Positions 1-9,389 are shown, numbered from the stretch's first letter. The stretch is DNA of 64,000 nt from Candidula unifasciata (GCA_905116865.2 CAJHNH020007001.1:37501-101500); one strand, 5' to 3'. The notes: generated from the letters alone by a model not told the origin. A program made the numbers and translations.

Positions 1-213
1 ATACCCCAGCATCCGAGTGAAATGAGAACAGGGCCAGGAGGAGGAGGTAGAGTTGAAGGTGCCGGGGGTGGTATGAGAGGCTGGAAGAGGAAAGGAGATG
101 ATAGTGAAGAAGCACGACGACAACCGAAAATGGACTCTAGTCATAGATGCGATGTGTGTGGGGAACAAGCTAGTGGCCATTACTTTGGAGCTCTTGTGTG
201 CCTTCCGTGCAAG
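1..213 (+). CDS. 2DBD nuclear receptor exon 1: N-terminus and first zinc module of DBD1
   Basis: The frame is open from base 1. The first Met is at base 22, with seven open codons before it, so the start could be here or upstream. Residues 1-36 are Gly-rich and then basic (WKRK, ARRQPK), resembling a short A/B region. C43, C46, C60 and C63 form the first C4 zinc module. Its knuckle is CLPCK, where most receptors have CEGCK or CEACK. The exon ends in phase 0 after AAG with donor GTGAGT at 214, which is the classic intron position between the two zinc modules of nuclear receptors. Reading through the donor gives a spurious 98-residue ORF that enters intronic repeat sequence. Confidence 0.88.
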
Positions 214-230
214 GTGAGTGTTTATGATTT

Positions 231-515
231 TGGCTATCCTCCGAATAACAGGCACAAAATATGGCGGCCAAAAACAGGGCCCAAGTCACGTGTCACTTTG
301 ACACTTCCGGCGACTTAATTTGCGAACTTTCGGCAACTACCGCCACCGCCGAGAGTGTCCCCCACGCCGCTCACGCGTGAGCTGCGTGGGGAATACTCTC
401 GGCGGGGAAGTTCGCAAATTAAGTCGTCGGAATTGCGCAATTGACACGTGATTGAGGCTCTGCTAGGGTTGTTTGCGGCCGCCATAATATGTGCCCGTTA
501 TTCGGAGGATAGCCA
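231..515. mobile_element. Foldback MITE in intron 1
   Basis: The first and last 25 bp are reverse complements (TGGCTATCCTCCGAATAACA at 231, its mirror ending at 515), and pairing continues inward to a GC-rich centre near 370-390. Nearly the whole 285-bp element is one imperfect hairpin. TGATTT lies directly outside both ends (225-230 and 516-521) and looks like a 6-bp target-site duplication. There is no coding capacity. The left end lies 17 bases after the exon 1 donor site. Confidence 0.8.
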
Positions 516-539
516 TGATTTGTTTTGTGTTTGATAGAG

Positions 540-795
540 TAAGTAAAGGACCCTTTTCCACCCCTTTAGACATACAGGGCTAGACTTGCATTGTATAGAC
601 CAATTGGCACTCGGTGGTTGATGTGGATAACATCATATCTACCTACTTTTTCCCTACGACTTCACCTGGTACCAACTCAAGGTCAGGTCGACCTGTGATT
701 GAAGATCATTTTTTTTTTTTAAATCCGGTTGTTTGGACTCGAACCAGCGACGTTCAAAGCCGCCGGCGAGCATGTTCACTTTATGTTAGATGCTG
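540..795 (-). mobile_element. SINE-A, tRNA-derived SINE
   Basis: Reading the minus strand, the tRNA-like head is near 735-790, with a box-B-like GGTTCGAGTCC near 738-748. The body runs down to about 540 and contains the family hallmarks, read on the + strand: CCTTTTCCACCCCTTTAG, a TATAGACCAATTGGCACTCG block, and the TACC...GGTCGACCTG block. The same body recurs near 1090, 10230, 25800, 33020, 44390, 55990, 58930 and 61990, which is the reason for calling it a repeat family. Confidence 0.75.
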
Positions 796-879
796 ATTGT
801 TAAATGAAGAGAGTGTCAGCTGAACGTGTGCTCATGCCAGTTAAATAAGCTTCCTTCATCCGAATTCGGATAACACCTG

Positions 880-1030
880 CCTAAGTGGCGAGAAACCAAC
901 AGTCTTGTCTTCAGGTAGCCAGATCTGAAAAACGCATACAACAAAATTCAAATCTGGAACAAGAGAAAGGTCTAAGTCGACGAAGAGCCAGAACTTTCCG
1001 CTGGAGTTTTACAGCCGATGGTCACTAACA
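880..1030 (+). mobile_element. SINE-B fragment (GAA-tailed repeat)
   Basis: Contains the family core: ACCAACAGTCT, then AGCCAGATCTG, then a CTGGAACAAGA block, then AGAACTTTCCGCTGGAGTTT, then ACAGCC. In better-preserved copies (11290, 30370, 50230) this core is followed by a GAA-rich tail. This copy is partial. No protein is encoded. Confidence 0.7.
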
Positions 1031-1087
1031 ATTACGAATGATCCACCTGACTGGGTAGGTATTCAGAACTAAAAAAAAAAAAAAAAC

Positions 1088-1375
1088 TAGTAAAGGTAAG
1101 GACTCTTTTCCACGCCTTTCGGATGTATCGGGTATATCGGACCAGACCTCTATTTTATAGACCAAACGGCATAGGGGGGACGATGTGGTTAACATCACGC
1201 CGGTCGCCTTCACTTCCCAGCACTGTACCTCGTACCCACACAAGGCTGGGTCGACCTGAGAGCCATAGTCATTTTTACAACAACAACAAAATACCGGCCC
1301 TCGTCAGGAACCGAACCCCTACCTTCTGATCCGCAGCCGAGCGTCTAGCCGATAGACCACGGCTGCCCTCGAACT
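1088..1375 (-). mobile_element. SINE-A, with a well-preserved tRNA-like head
   Basis: On the minus strand the head near 1375-1300 reads like a tRNA: a box-A-like TGGTCTATCGGCTAGACG and a box-B-like GGTTCGGTTCC at the expected spacing. It is followed by the SINE-A body (GGTCGACCCAGCC, the target-like ACCGGCGTGATG block, AAAGGCGTGGAAAAGAG) and ends at 1088 in a TTTAC-like tail. It sits between two SINE-B pieces. It is not a functional tRNA gene, because the body continues past the 3' acceptor position. Confidence 0.8.
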
Positions 1376-1429
1376 GAAAAACGAAACCTGACAATTTCGT
1401 CTTTGTGTATGTTTTTAAAATTGATCATT

Positions 1430-1765
1430 GCCCGCGTGGGTTCCGGAACCCCATTGTGAGGGAGAACAAGAATAGTCCCACTGCTCCCTAACAAGCATGT
1501 CGTAAGAGTAAACTTATGAGTTTTTCCTTTAAAGTCGAAGTGTCTTTGCCTGAGCACGGCCTTCTATATAATTAGAGACGGCGTTGGTCTGAATGGCAAG
1601 GAACAAACAGTCTGCGTACAAGTAAGCCAGATCTGTAAAAAGAGAGTTCACGCAAAATCCAAGTTCTGAAATAAGACTAAATTCCAGAGGTGGACTAGCA
1701 ACTAGAACTTTTCGCCGGAGGTTACCGCAGTGCGCGCGCGCAAAAAAAAAAAGAAGAAAAATAAC
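1430..1765 (+). mobile_element. SINE-B, nearly full length
   Basis: Starts with the family head (GGTTCCGGAACCCC, then ACAAGAATAGTCCCACTGC, then ACAAGCATGTCGTAAGAG). It runs through the AAGTAAGCCAGATCTG and AGAACTTTTCGCCGGAGG core and ends in an A-rich AAGAAGAAA tail at about 1760. A pyrimidine-rich TTCTTATTC/TTCTTC microsatellite follows at 1826-1910. Confidence 0.7.
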
Positions 1766-1825
1766 TGAACATTTACAAACATCTAAAAATGTTAATCATT
1801 CTTTTTCCTCCATCACTATCATCAT

Positions 1826-1910
1826 TCATCTTCTTCGTCTTCTTATTCTTATTCTTCTTTTTCGTCTTATTCTTATTCTTCTTATTCTTCTCCTCCTCCT
1901 GCTCTTTCCA
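1826..1910. repeat. (TTC/TTCTTA)n microsatellite
   Basis: Imperfect pyrimidine-rich run of TTC and TTCTTA units, ending in TCCTCC. Simple sequence, no coding role. Confidence 0.85.
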
Positions 1911-2040
1911 TCAGATAATTTGAATTTTGGGGAAGGGTTATAAAAAGATATTTTCGGGAATTCTTAAGGTTTTACTCTTTTTCTATTCTTTTATGAAGCG
2001 AAAGGGCTAATGACTTTCAGGATTTAGGATTTAAACAGAG

Positions 2041-2275
2041 TCTGTATGTGTCGGGGTCGGTGGCTTAGGCGTTTCGTACGCGCTTCATAATGCCCGGATG
2101 TCGGGTTCGATCCCAGCTGCGAACGATTTGTCTTGCGTTGGTTTCGGCACTGGTACCGAGAGCTGACCGTTTATAGCAAACGCAAACTACTGAAGGTAAA
2201 ATTCGCCTTAACACAGCTAAAAAGATACTGGGGTTAGTTCTGCAACGTCTTGTAAAGGATTCGCAACTAACTAAC
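2041..2275 (+). mobile_element. SINE-C, tRNA-derived SINE
   Basis: A head of tRNA type: GGTGGCTTAGGCGTTTCG (box-A-like) and GGTTCGATCCC (box B) about 45 bases further on. The body that follows (CTTGCGTTGGTTTCGGCACT, then the TTTGC..ACTACTG block) recurs reversed at 7605-7830 and 14205-14455. It ends with CTAACTAACTA. Confidence 0.8.
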
Positions 2276-2780
2276 TATATGTATCAAAAGACCAGACTAT
2301 ACGTGTTGAAATACTCCAAGACTATACCTGTCAAAAAACTCCTGACTGCCTATTGAAACAATCAAACTGCATTTGTCGAAACATTCTAGATTTTATTTTC
2401 ATCTAAAAATCATTAGATCAAACATGCCGAAAGACCCAAACTTTGGATCTACTGTGTGTACGTTTTGAAAGACTCACAGATTAACAAGTTAACAGAACCT
2501 ATATTATCCTTATCATTAGATCCGAAATTGTATATATCCAAAGAACAGAAACAGCGCATATTGAATTACCTAGAACTTTAACTGTCGAAAGACCTCAAAT
2601 TATACGGGTCAAAAGACCCAAGACCAGCTGTGTCAGAAAACTAATCTATAAGTGTTGAAAAGACCCAGAAACTAGTTCTTCCAAAACACCCCAGATTAAA
2701 CTCATATGCTTTCGATACACAACTGAATGTATCTTCGAAAAGAAAGGAAAGCGCAAACATATTAACATTAAACAGGATTC
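2276..2780. other. Intron 1 stretch without recognised features
   Basis: AT-rich sequence with loose recurrence of short phrases such as GAAAGAC and CAAAAGACC about every 40-60 bases, possibly a decayed tandem repeat. No supported ORF, RNA gene or mobile-element end was found. Confidence 0.5.
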
Positions 2781-2839
2781 ATTCCATATATATATATATA
2801 AGAGAAATGATTGAGCAGCCGCTGATATCAACAGGCATA

Positions 2840-3010
2840 AGATAAAGAATATGGCCTTATATTGAGCACATCCTGAGAATAAACGAGCAGGCAATCACCA
2901 AACAGGCACTGACGTTGGAAATGTATGCATTGTGGAAATGAGGCTGTACAAGAGATACCAAATAACGAACATCGATGAAAGAGGCCAAAGATGCTAGACC
3001 GGATTAAAAG
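2840..3010 (+). mobile_element. LINE reverse-transcriptase C-terminal remnant
   Basis: The + strand translates to a phrase like HILRINEQAITKQAL, matching the 'GH..RM....ITRQAL.WNPQG' segment seen at the C-terminus of the reverse-transcriptase ORF at 7895-8420. A related stretch is at 23930-24200. Frames are broken; only a fossil remains. Confidence 0.5.
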
Positions 3011-3049
3011 CATGATACTGGCAGGATTTGATTTGATTTTATTTGATTT

Positions 3050-3625
3050 GATTCAAGAACCGACATCACAGCACTCGGGGCATTCCCATAAGCGCTCCGT
3101 CGCCATCTTCAGCAGCCAGCGAAGAGTTCCGATACTAATGGTGCCAGTAGCTTTCTGATTAAACGTCCGTCTTGCCTTTCCTCTGAGCCTTGAGCTTTTG
3201 CCAGAACCTCTCGTCACCTCCAACTGCATCAATCTCACCAGACTGTGGTGATCCATCTGCTCTCCGCATTGTACACACTCTCCCACAAGGCACTAACCAC
3301 GTCTGCCCTATCATGTAGCAGTATTCCACCAAGTTGTGCAGAGCCAGCCAGTCTGTCCGCCTGTTCATTTCCCAACACACCGGTGTGACCCGGTGAAAAA
3401 ATCCAGACAATACTCCTCACCCGTGTCCTCCGCAGCGAAGCATGCCACTCTGCACGAAGCATACCTGTTCTGATCTTCCTCAGCATGCTTTCTGAATCAG
3501 TTATAATTACAATGTGTGTGTGTGTGTGTCGTGTTCTCTAGTCAGCGGAAAGCTGCACTGACCGCCTCCACCTCCATTCTTAAGCTGGATGTTGTGGTAT
3601 CATATGCTAGGCAATAGATACTGAC
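3050..3625 (-). mobile_element. LINE fragment with RNase H domain (LINE-RH), 3' end
   Basis: Three overlapping minus-strand frames together cover the end of a non-LTR retrotransposon ORF2. The RNase H block reads VWIFSPGHTGVLGNEQADRLAG, matching the conserved 'W.PGH.GI.GNE.AD.LA' segment. It ends with a cysteine motif CPECC near the C-terminus (3070-3090), next to WLLKM. Frameshifts separate the parts, so it is inactive. Close relatives lie at 32395-32960, 51150-51355 and 21700-21850. The outer end carries GATTTGATTTGATTCAAG near 3040. Confidence 0.85.
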
Positions 3626-3687
3626 AGGACTGCACCGGATAGAACGGAATAGTGAAATACACTGCGAGCCCTGTTATATATATATAT

Positions 3688-4230
3688 TAGGGCTGTACCG
3701 AATATTCGCCTCGTATTCGCTTTGGTGCCGAATAGTGGACCTAATAACTTTTCGGTATTCGGCCAAATAGTTGCGGTTGGGCCGAATACGAATAGTGGTT
3801 ACCTTACACCCCTTTATGGACTGGTAGAAAATAAACATGTCAAGATTTCCCATCTTGGTTCATACTGTCCAGCGTTATCTCTGTACACCACCTACGAGCG
3901 TACCAAGTGAGTGAACGTCTGTTTAATAAAGCTGGAAATGCCTTCAGTGAGACAAGAAGCTGCCTTAATGCTGACAACATGGAACAATTTTTTGGGTGTG
4001 GAAAGCTAATGCCGTTTTCATGGATTAATTAAGCTGTCAGTGACAATTTACAAGTTTAGGTACTTGTTATAAAACTAAGAATACTTTCACTCCTATGTAT
4101 TAGTTACTACAGACTGACTGACTGAAGAATGCAAAACATGAAATGTATTTAAATGTTTACTATTATGTATTACATTTTGTGAAGTAAAATGTCAGCGTAC
4201 ATGTGACATTATGGATGTTTTCCTTTTAGA
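3688..4230 (+). mobile_element. hAT transposon remnant with transposase C-terminal domain
   Basis: The left end TAGGGCTGTACCGAAT at 3688 resembles the end of the short element at 42051. At about 3873-4032 the + strand encodes the hAT dimerisation signature: RYLCTPPTSVPSE, then (after a frame break at about 3907-3910 caused by a repeated GTGA) a continuation RLFNKAGNAFSE and a SCLNADNMEQF block ending at a stop near 4030. The 3' sequence 4150-4215 matches, in reverse, 42180-42240, linking the two as one family. The element is interrupted by a LINE from about 4245, and its far side may reappear at 5325-5365. Confidence 0.8.
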
Positions 4231-4244
4231 TATATTTTATACAC

Positions 4245-5325
4245 GAAAGTGGAAGAATGGGCCTCAGTTTGAATAGTGGGAAGACAGAAGTAATGGTGGT
4301 ATCAAAGAAAATAATTACTCCTAAATGTGTAATAAAAGTCAATGGTTTTATTTTGGGACAAGTAATTAAATTTAAGTATCTGGGCACATGGATAACTTCA
4401 GATGGAAGATGCATTACTGAAAAAAGAAACAGAATAGGACAGGCAAAAACTGCATTTTATAAAATGAAGAACATCTTATGCAATATTTCTTTGTCATTGA
4501 AGGTTAGAAAAATAATTCTTGCTTGCTACATACAACCAGTTTTAACAAATGGCTGTAAGTCCTGGACAATCGGTAGGCAGGCCAAACAATTTCTTGAAAC
4601 CTCAGAGATGTGGTATTACAGAACAATGCTTAAAATATCCTGCATAGTGAACGAACATCGAATTGGGCGAGCGGTGCTCACTACAAGAAGACTGGTGAAC
4701 GAACATCGAACTGGGGCGAGCGGTGCTCACTACAAGAAGACTGGTGAACGAACATCGAACTGGGGCGAGCGGTGCTTACCACAAAAAGGCTAGTAACCCA
4801 GCAATGAACTAGGTCGAGCAGTGCTCACTACAGGAAGACTAGTGAACGAACATCGAACTGGGGCAAGCGGTGCTTACTACAATAAGGTTGGTAAACCAGC
4901 AATGAACTGGTTCGGGCAGTGCTCACTACAGGAAGACTAGTGAATGCACATCGAGCCGAGGCGAGTGGTGCTCAGAGATGTGGTATTACAGAACAATGCT
5001 TAAAATACCCTGGACAGACACACACAAAAAAGGGAACCAAGAAGTCTTGATAGAGGCTGGAGTCCGAAGACAACTCACAGACATCAGAAGGAGACAGTCA
5101 TCATTTTTCGGCCATGTTATAAGATGAGGGAAAATGGAACACGTGGTGACCACTGGAAAGATATGTGGAAGGAGGGATAGAGAAAGACAACGAGAGAAGA
5201 TTCTTGACAGTCTTGTTGCATGGCATGCAGGTGTGTCAGCACACTAACTAATACATGCTGCAGGAGATCGCAGATTGTGGCGAGGCATAATCGCCCATAC
5301 CAGTCGGCAAAGCACCTGATGATAA
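4245..5325 (+). mobile_element. LINE reverse-transcriptase C-terminal fragment
   Basis: The + strand encodes the segment after the catalytic site: GLSLNSGKTEVMVV, then KFKYLGTWITSDG, then a WTIGRQ phrase and EMWYYRTMLKIS. This is typical of non-LTR reverse transcriptases of many animals. It breaks at a tandem repeat (4646-4975) and resumes with EMWYYRTMLKIPWTD, followed by FFGHVIR and RQREKILDSLVAWHAG, then an ending near 5320. The frame is broken at several points, so this is a dead copy. It appears to be inserted in the hAT remnant on either side. Confidence 0.8.
4646..4975. repeat. Tandem repeat, unit about 50 bp, inside a LINE
   Basis: Six to seven imperfect units built on GTGAACGAACATCGAACTGG and GCGAGCGGTGCTCACTAC. 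The array is flanked on both sides by the same 35-bp LINE segment (4602-4636 and 4974-5008, beginning CAGAGATGTGGTATTACAG), so it grew within a duplicated piece of the reverse-transcriptase gene. The 178-residue ORF that runs into it is an artefact of the array. Confidence 0.8.
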
Positions 5326-5365
5326 TGATTCACTATTCGTATTCGGCCAAATAGTTAGTCCAGCT
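5325..5365 (+). mobile_element. hAT element end fragment
   Basis: Contains CTATTCGTATTCGGCCAAAT, the reverse complement of the internal palindromic part of the element at 42051-42488 (TATTTGGCCGAATACGAA). It probably continues the hAT remnant interrupted by the LINE at 4245. The terminal inverted repeat itself is not visible here. Confidence 0.45.
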
Positions 5366-5454
5366 ATCATAACATAACATGAAGGATGGTAATGGTAGTG
5401 ATGATGATGATGATGAATGAATCCAGTTGTTCTTTGCCACTGACAGAGTTAATC

Positions 5455-5650
5455 AAGTTACAGAAAGTGTATTGATCGGCACTCATAGAAAGAAGTAGAA
5501 AGATAGAAGAGCACACTAGGCAACATTGAAATCGAAAGCTATAGTTACCGTGCCGGGAATTGAACCTGTCACCCCCAGACGGCGTGTGCGCCTCGCCATG
5601 AATACAAGTGCACTAAGAACATGGTCAACTAGGCACCCCCCCCCCCAAGT
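5455..5650 (-). mobile_element. SINE-D, tRNA-derived
   Basis: On the minus strand a box-B-like GGTTCAATTCC lies near 5555-5565, in a tRNA-like head that ends near 5635. The body holds CTCATAGAAAGAAGTAGAAA (+ strand, 5482), which recurs at 22085 and, more diverged, near 26150. A C10 run closes the head. Confidence 0.6.
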
Positions 5651-6125
5651 GTCTTATTGGCCATGTCTATCGTACAGCTTGAAATATACAACTATAGAAT
5701 ACGGACATAATTCATTTCAAACCATTTAAATGGCACCATAGGTTACATAAATTTACAGAGTTGAACGACAGACGAAAACGTTACTAAGGCTCTTGTTGGC
5801 GTTATCATTCTAGATCCGTTTTACAAAAGGCTTGCTCATAAATTATCATCAAAAGGCACGGAGATAAGGGTAACCAGTTAATTGTCAATACACGGCCTGA
5901 ATTACAAACTCAGCTATCAAATAATCTGCAGACCTCAAGCGTGATAACTGAATTTTCAATGGAGAATAAAGCAACGGTGATTCATTTAGCAAATCTATAA
6001 CTTAAAACACACCATACAGCCAAAGACTAGACAACACATTAGGTTTAGTTTTACGACGGATCTACATCATGGCACAAGGGTAGTAACCCATAAGTACTTG
6101 GTTTTACTTGTGACTCAAACCTGAG
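5651..6125. other. Intron 1 stretch without recognised features
   Basis: AT-rich DNA. No ORF with family resemblance, no inverted terminal repeats and no tandem structure were recognised. Confidence 0.5.
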
Positions 6126-6129
6126 TTCG

Positions 6130-6420
6130 AAGAATCCCAGCGCAGTGCACGAACTCTGTAGCACCGGCGAGAATCCTGAAATAATTTGGGTAGATTTTCA
6201 ATCTCCAAATTTTGCCTGGGCAGCACCGATGACCAGCTACCAAACTATTTTTTTTTAAAACCTGCGCAACAATACACACGGGTGTCCGGTCTTACTACCC
6301 AGAGACCAGGGGAAATTACCAGAAGTCCACGTGAACAAATCCCAGCCTTCACCGGGGCTTGAACCCGGGACCTCCAGCACGCGAGGCGGATGCCGCGCCA
6401 TGTGACCGTGGACTCAATTG
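6130..6420 (-). mobile_element. SINE-like element with tRNA-type head
   Basis: On the minus strand a box B of GGTTCAAGCCC lies near 6355-6365, inside CCGGGTTCAAGCCCCGG, with a GC-rich tRNA-like segment up to about 6415. The body (GGTAATTTCCCC, then AAATTTGGAGATTG) runs to about 6130. A cloverleaf with a 7-bp acceptor stem is not evident, so this is called a SINE rather than a tRNA gene. Confidence 0.55.
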
Positions 6421-6990
6421 TAGATTTAGGATTATTTGCGTAGCGTTATGTTTTTTAATGGTACCAGGAAGAAGTAACAGGAACTGACCAACACAAAGGT
6501 AGGACTGTAAATAAGTGACTTCTTGTATCGGAATGTACACGAGGCAGAAGGAGAGCTGGCGAGAGACGAGTTTCTATAAAGCAGACCATGGTGGGAGCGA
6601 CGTTCTGTAAAGGACCTGCTACAGTTATTACCCCCCCCCCCTCACACACACACACAAAACTAAGTTTTTGTTGTTGTTATTTTAAAGTCAAACTTCTGGC
6701 TGTCATATGGGGCCCTACTATAACTTAACGGTTGAAGGTGGTTTCTAGGATGTGTGCTCTGGAGATTCTCATCCGAGTGGTGCCACTTTGTGTCACTAGG
6801 TGTTTATCCCTCGTTAAACGGACCTAGCTGCCACAACCTCCTGTAGCGTGTGCACTTAAAGCTAGAGACGGCCGTGAATCCGCAAACGCTTGTCGACCCG
6901 AGGACATCTTCGCCAAGTCACCGGATTGTTTGGAAACCACACGGATTATTCAAACCCGATTTCCTCTCTTTCCCTTTCCATCCCACCTTA
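6421..6990. other. Intron 1 stretch, mostly unassigned
   Basis: Contains a short C10(AC)n run near 6631-6655. The segment 6760-6815 (GAGTGGTGCCACTTTGTGTC) recurs inverted near 54935-54995 and so belongs to an unnamed dispersed repeat. Nothing else was recognised. Confidence 0.5.
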
Positions 6991-6993
6991 TTC

Positions 6994-7095
6994 TTTCATC
7001 ACTAACTCCTCCCCTGACTCTCTTAAAATAATGTGTCTTCAGCCTTTCATCACTAACTCCTCCCCTGACTCTCTTAAAATAATGTGTCTTCAGCC
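6994..7095. repeat. Direct duplication, 51-bp unit, two copies
   Basis: Two adjacent, essentially identical copies starting TTTCATCACTAACTCCTCCC at 6994 and 7045. A C-rich run follows at 7106-7118. No coding significance. Confidence 0.9.
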
Positions 7096-7394
7096 CTTTT
7101 CAACCCCCCCCCCCCCCCGACCCCCATATTTTTCTCTTCCTTATCTTTATTATCAACATAAGTTAAAAGACTCGCTGTTTTCTAAATATTTATCACGTCA
7201 GTTAAGACTGAATAAATTCTCAAAATGTATGTAGCAATGTTCTGCTCTCCTTTCTGTATCACCTATCATTCTTTATCTTTTTTGCCTGTATAAATTCTGA
7301 AACTCATATTTTCTTAATAGTTATCACTTCAGTTCACAATAAACTAATTATAAATATTTATGTAGCAATAATGCTCACTCCTGTCTGTCACCAG

Positions 7395-7539
7395 AGCTTC
7401 TTTATCCGCTGCACCAAAGACGGAAAGCCAAACTTCAGCAGCCAGTGCGGGGGCAAATGCGACATTTTGAAAGGTGGCAGAGTCAGATGCCAGCACTGTC
7501 GCTTTCAAAAATGCATTAATGCAGGGATGTTTCGGAAAG
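7395..7539 (+). CDS. 2DBD nuclear receptor exon 2: second zinc module of DBD1
   Basis: Acceptor CCAG at 7391-7394; donor GTATGT at 7540. Encodes residues 65-112 plus the first base of codon 113. It begins SFFIRC, completing the P-box as CLPCKSFF. C82, C86, C96 and C99 form the second zinc module, and RFQKC with INAGM is the conserved end of a nuclear receptor DBD. The first cysteine pair has only three residues between (C-GGK-C), whereas DBD2 and typical receptors have five. The exon ends in phase 1. The homology is unmistakable; the atypical D-box is discussed in the findings. Confidence 0.95.
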
Positions 7540-7604
7540 GTATGTGAAACCAACAGTCAGCAATAGCTAGTGATTTAATTAATAATAGGACAAAGATAAT
7601 GATA

Positions 7605-7830
7605 ATGGTTAGTTACGTATCCTTTACAGGACTTTGCAGAACCAACCCCAACAGCCCCTGGCTTTTGTGTGGTTTTTCTAGGTCCAGTAGTTTGACATTG
7701 CTTACTCGACGGTCGGCTCTCTTGATACCACTGTCAAAACCAACACAAGGGGCATTACCCGTAGCTGGGATCAAACCTGGCATCCCGGCATTACGAAGCG
7801 TTCGCATCGACTTAGCCACAGAGCCGACAA
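7605..7830 (-). mobile_element. SINE-C, reversed copy
   Basis: The reverse complement matches the element at 2041-2275: GTGGCTAAGTCGATGCGAAC-type head near 7800-7825, box-B-like GGTTTGATCCC near 7768-7778, then the ACTGGACCTAGAA body. It gives rise to spurious ORFs on both strands. Confidence 0.7.
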
Positions 7831-7894
7831 TTAATAAAAAGACAAAGAAAATGAGAATAAATTAGGCAAATAGTGATGTAGTTTCTCCTAATAG

Positions 7895-8510
7895 TATCCC
7901 ACTCCATGACAGGGAGTTGTACATCTGTTTGGGTAGTAATGTAGATACATATGGGGGAACAGAGATAAATATCAAAATACGAATACAAAAGGCAAGAGGA
8001 GCTTTCATAGCACTAGGAAATTTCTGGAGGTCAAAAGAAATGAAAGCTATTACAAAAATAAAAATGTTGAATTCTCATGTCCAATCAGTTCTATTGTCTG
8101 GAACGGAAACATGGAGAACAACCATGGCAGATAATAATAAATTACAAACATTCATTAACTGGTGCCTGCGCAGAATAGAGGGAATTAAAAAGTATGATAG
8201 TATCACTAATGTACAGTTATGGGAGAGAAGCAAACAAGTTCCAGTGGTCCAAGAGGTGAAGAAAAGACGATGGTGTTGGATAGGACCCACATTGAGACAC
8301 AACTACATAACTAGAATGTCTTTGCAGTGGAACCCACAGGGGTATAGAAACAACGGAAGACCAAAAAACACATGGAGAAGGGAGCTAGACCGTGAAGTTA
8401 AAAAGATAAGGAGGGCATAGGGAGATCTACATTCGATAGCAGAGGATAGAACGACTTGACTTGGTTGAGGACCTATGCTCCATTGGGGGTTAGAAAGGTA
8501 GAAGAAGAAG
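7895..8510 (+). mobile_element. LINE reverse-transcriptase C-terminal fragment
   Basis: An open frame from about 7917 to 8420 encodes the segment after the polymerase active site: YICLGSNVDTYGGTE, then SVLLSGTETWRTT, LQTFINWCLRRIEGI, WCWIGPTLRH and GRPKNTWRRELDREVKK. This matches the typical end of non-LTR retrotransposon ORF2 ('YLGS...GG', 'LLYGSETW', 'GRP..TWRR'). The catalytic YADD region is absent, so this is a 5'-truncated copy. The segment after the stop, ending in AGAAGAAGAAG, looks like its 3' end. Confidence 0.85.
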
Positions 8511-8616
8511 ATGTGATTTAATTGTGTATGTGTGTGTAATATGCATGAATGTACATTTATTTGTATGTGTGTATATGTATGCATAGGTATGTATATATAC
8601 ACACAATACAAACAGT

Positions 8617-8905
8617 GTTTCCCCTAAAATAAGTGCCTTTAATGTAAGCCCTACCTTAGTAAATAAGGCCTGGCTGTTTTGCTGGATATGACAGACTGGA
8701 CCAATGGCTACAATAAATGGAGTCCAGAAAAACTCAGGCCTGAATATATGATTTGGAGAGTTGTGACCTTCCAGAAGAAGATGACATAACTGTTTTTGAA
8801 TAAATGTTGAACTTTTCATGAAAACAAGTGGAGTCTTGTATCTGGACAAAAAAGGACACCCTCGAAAGTAAGCCCTAGTGCTATTTTAAGCCAAATAGTT
8901 TATAT
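8617..8905. mobile_element. Probable DNA-transposon-derived repeat
   Basis: Begins CAGTGTTTCCCCTAAAATAA and ends with a segment containing AAGTAAGCCCTAGTGC. Phrases of this type (TTTCCCC..AAATAAG, AAGCCCTAG) are familiar from dispersed nonautonomous DNA elements in other animals. I cannot name the family, and clear terminal inverted repeats are not visible. Confidence 0.35.
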
Positions 8906-8924
8906 ATATATATAATTGTCCTAT

Positions 8925-9110
8925 TGTGCATTTATATGTTACATAGGGCTTGAAGTCTATTCCTAAATTATGTTCTATCCTTTGCAATCAATTTAGTATT
9001 GGATGGAATCAAATCAGCTTTTCCCTCTCTCATCAGCGTTTGTCTTAGGGTTTCTTTTAGGCACCCTTGCCTCTTTAGTTCCTTTATTTACCATGTGAAT
9101 GCCTGTTTGG
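8925..9110. repeat. Dispersed repeat shared with 14720-14890
   Basis: Both stretches share ACATAGGGCTT/C, TTCTATCCTTTGCAATCA or a near copy, and a TTAGGGTTT(C/G)TTTT block, in the same orientation. The family is unidentified; it could be the 3' part of a LINE. Confidence 0.5.
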
Positions 9111-9389
9111 TAATTTTCTGTTGGACTTTCCTCAGAATGTGCCCAATGTCTTATAACTGTTGATGCAATGATTGCCCAGACATATGTGTGTGGGTATATT
9201 ACACACACACACTCACTTGCACATACACACACACTTGCATCTGTCTGTATGTGTGTCTGTGTTTCACTGTATGTGTGCATGCAGGTAGGTATGTAAAACG
9301 TGTTACAGTTTATCGGTAATTGATCTGATTGTTCAGCATGTTTCTGACTTGTACATTTACACACTGAGGCCCCATTTTATTTTTACCAG

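Noticed and set aside
1300..1375. A tRNA gene on the minus strand
   Set aside because: Good A and B boxes are present, but the sequence runs on into a SINE-A body, and the same head-body structure is dispersed through the window.
6350..6420. A tRNA gene on the minus strand with CCGGGTTCAAGCCCCGG
   Set aside because: The T arm is convincing but I could not pair a 7-bp acceptor stem or place a proper anticodon arm, and SINE-like sequence follows.
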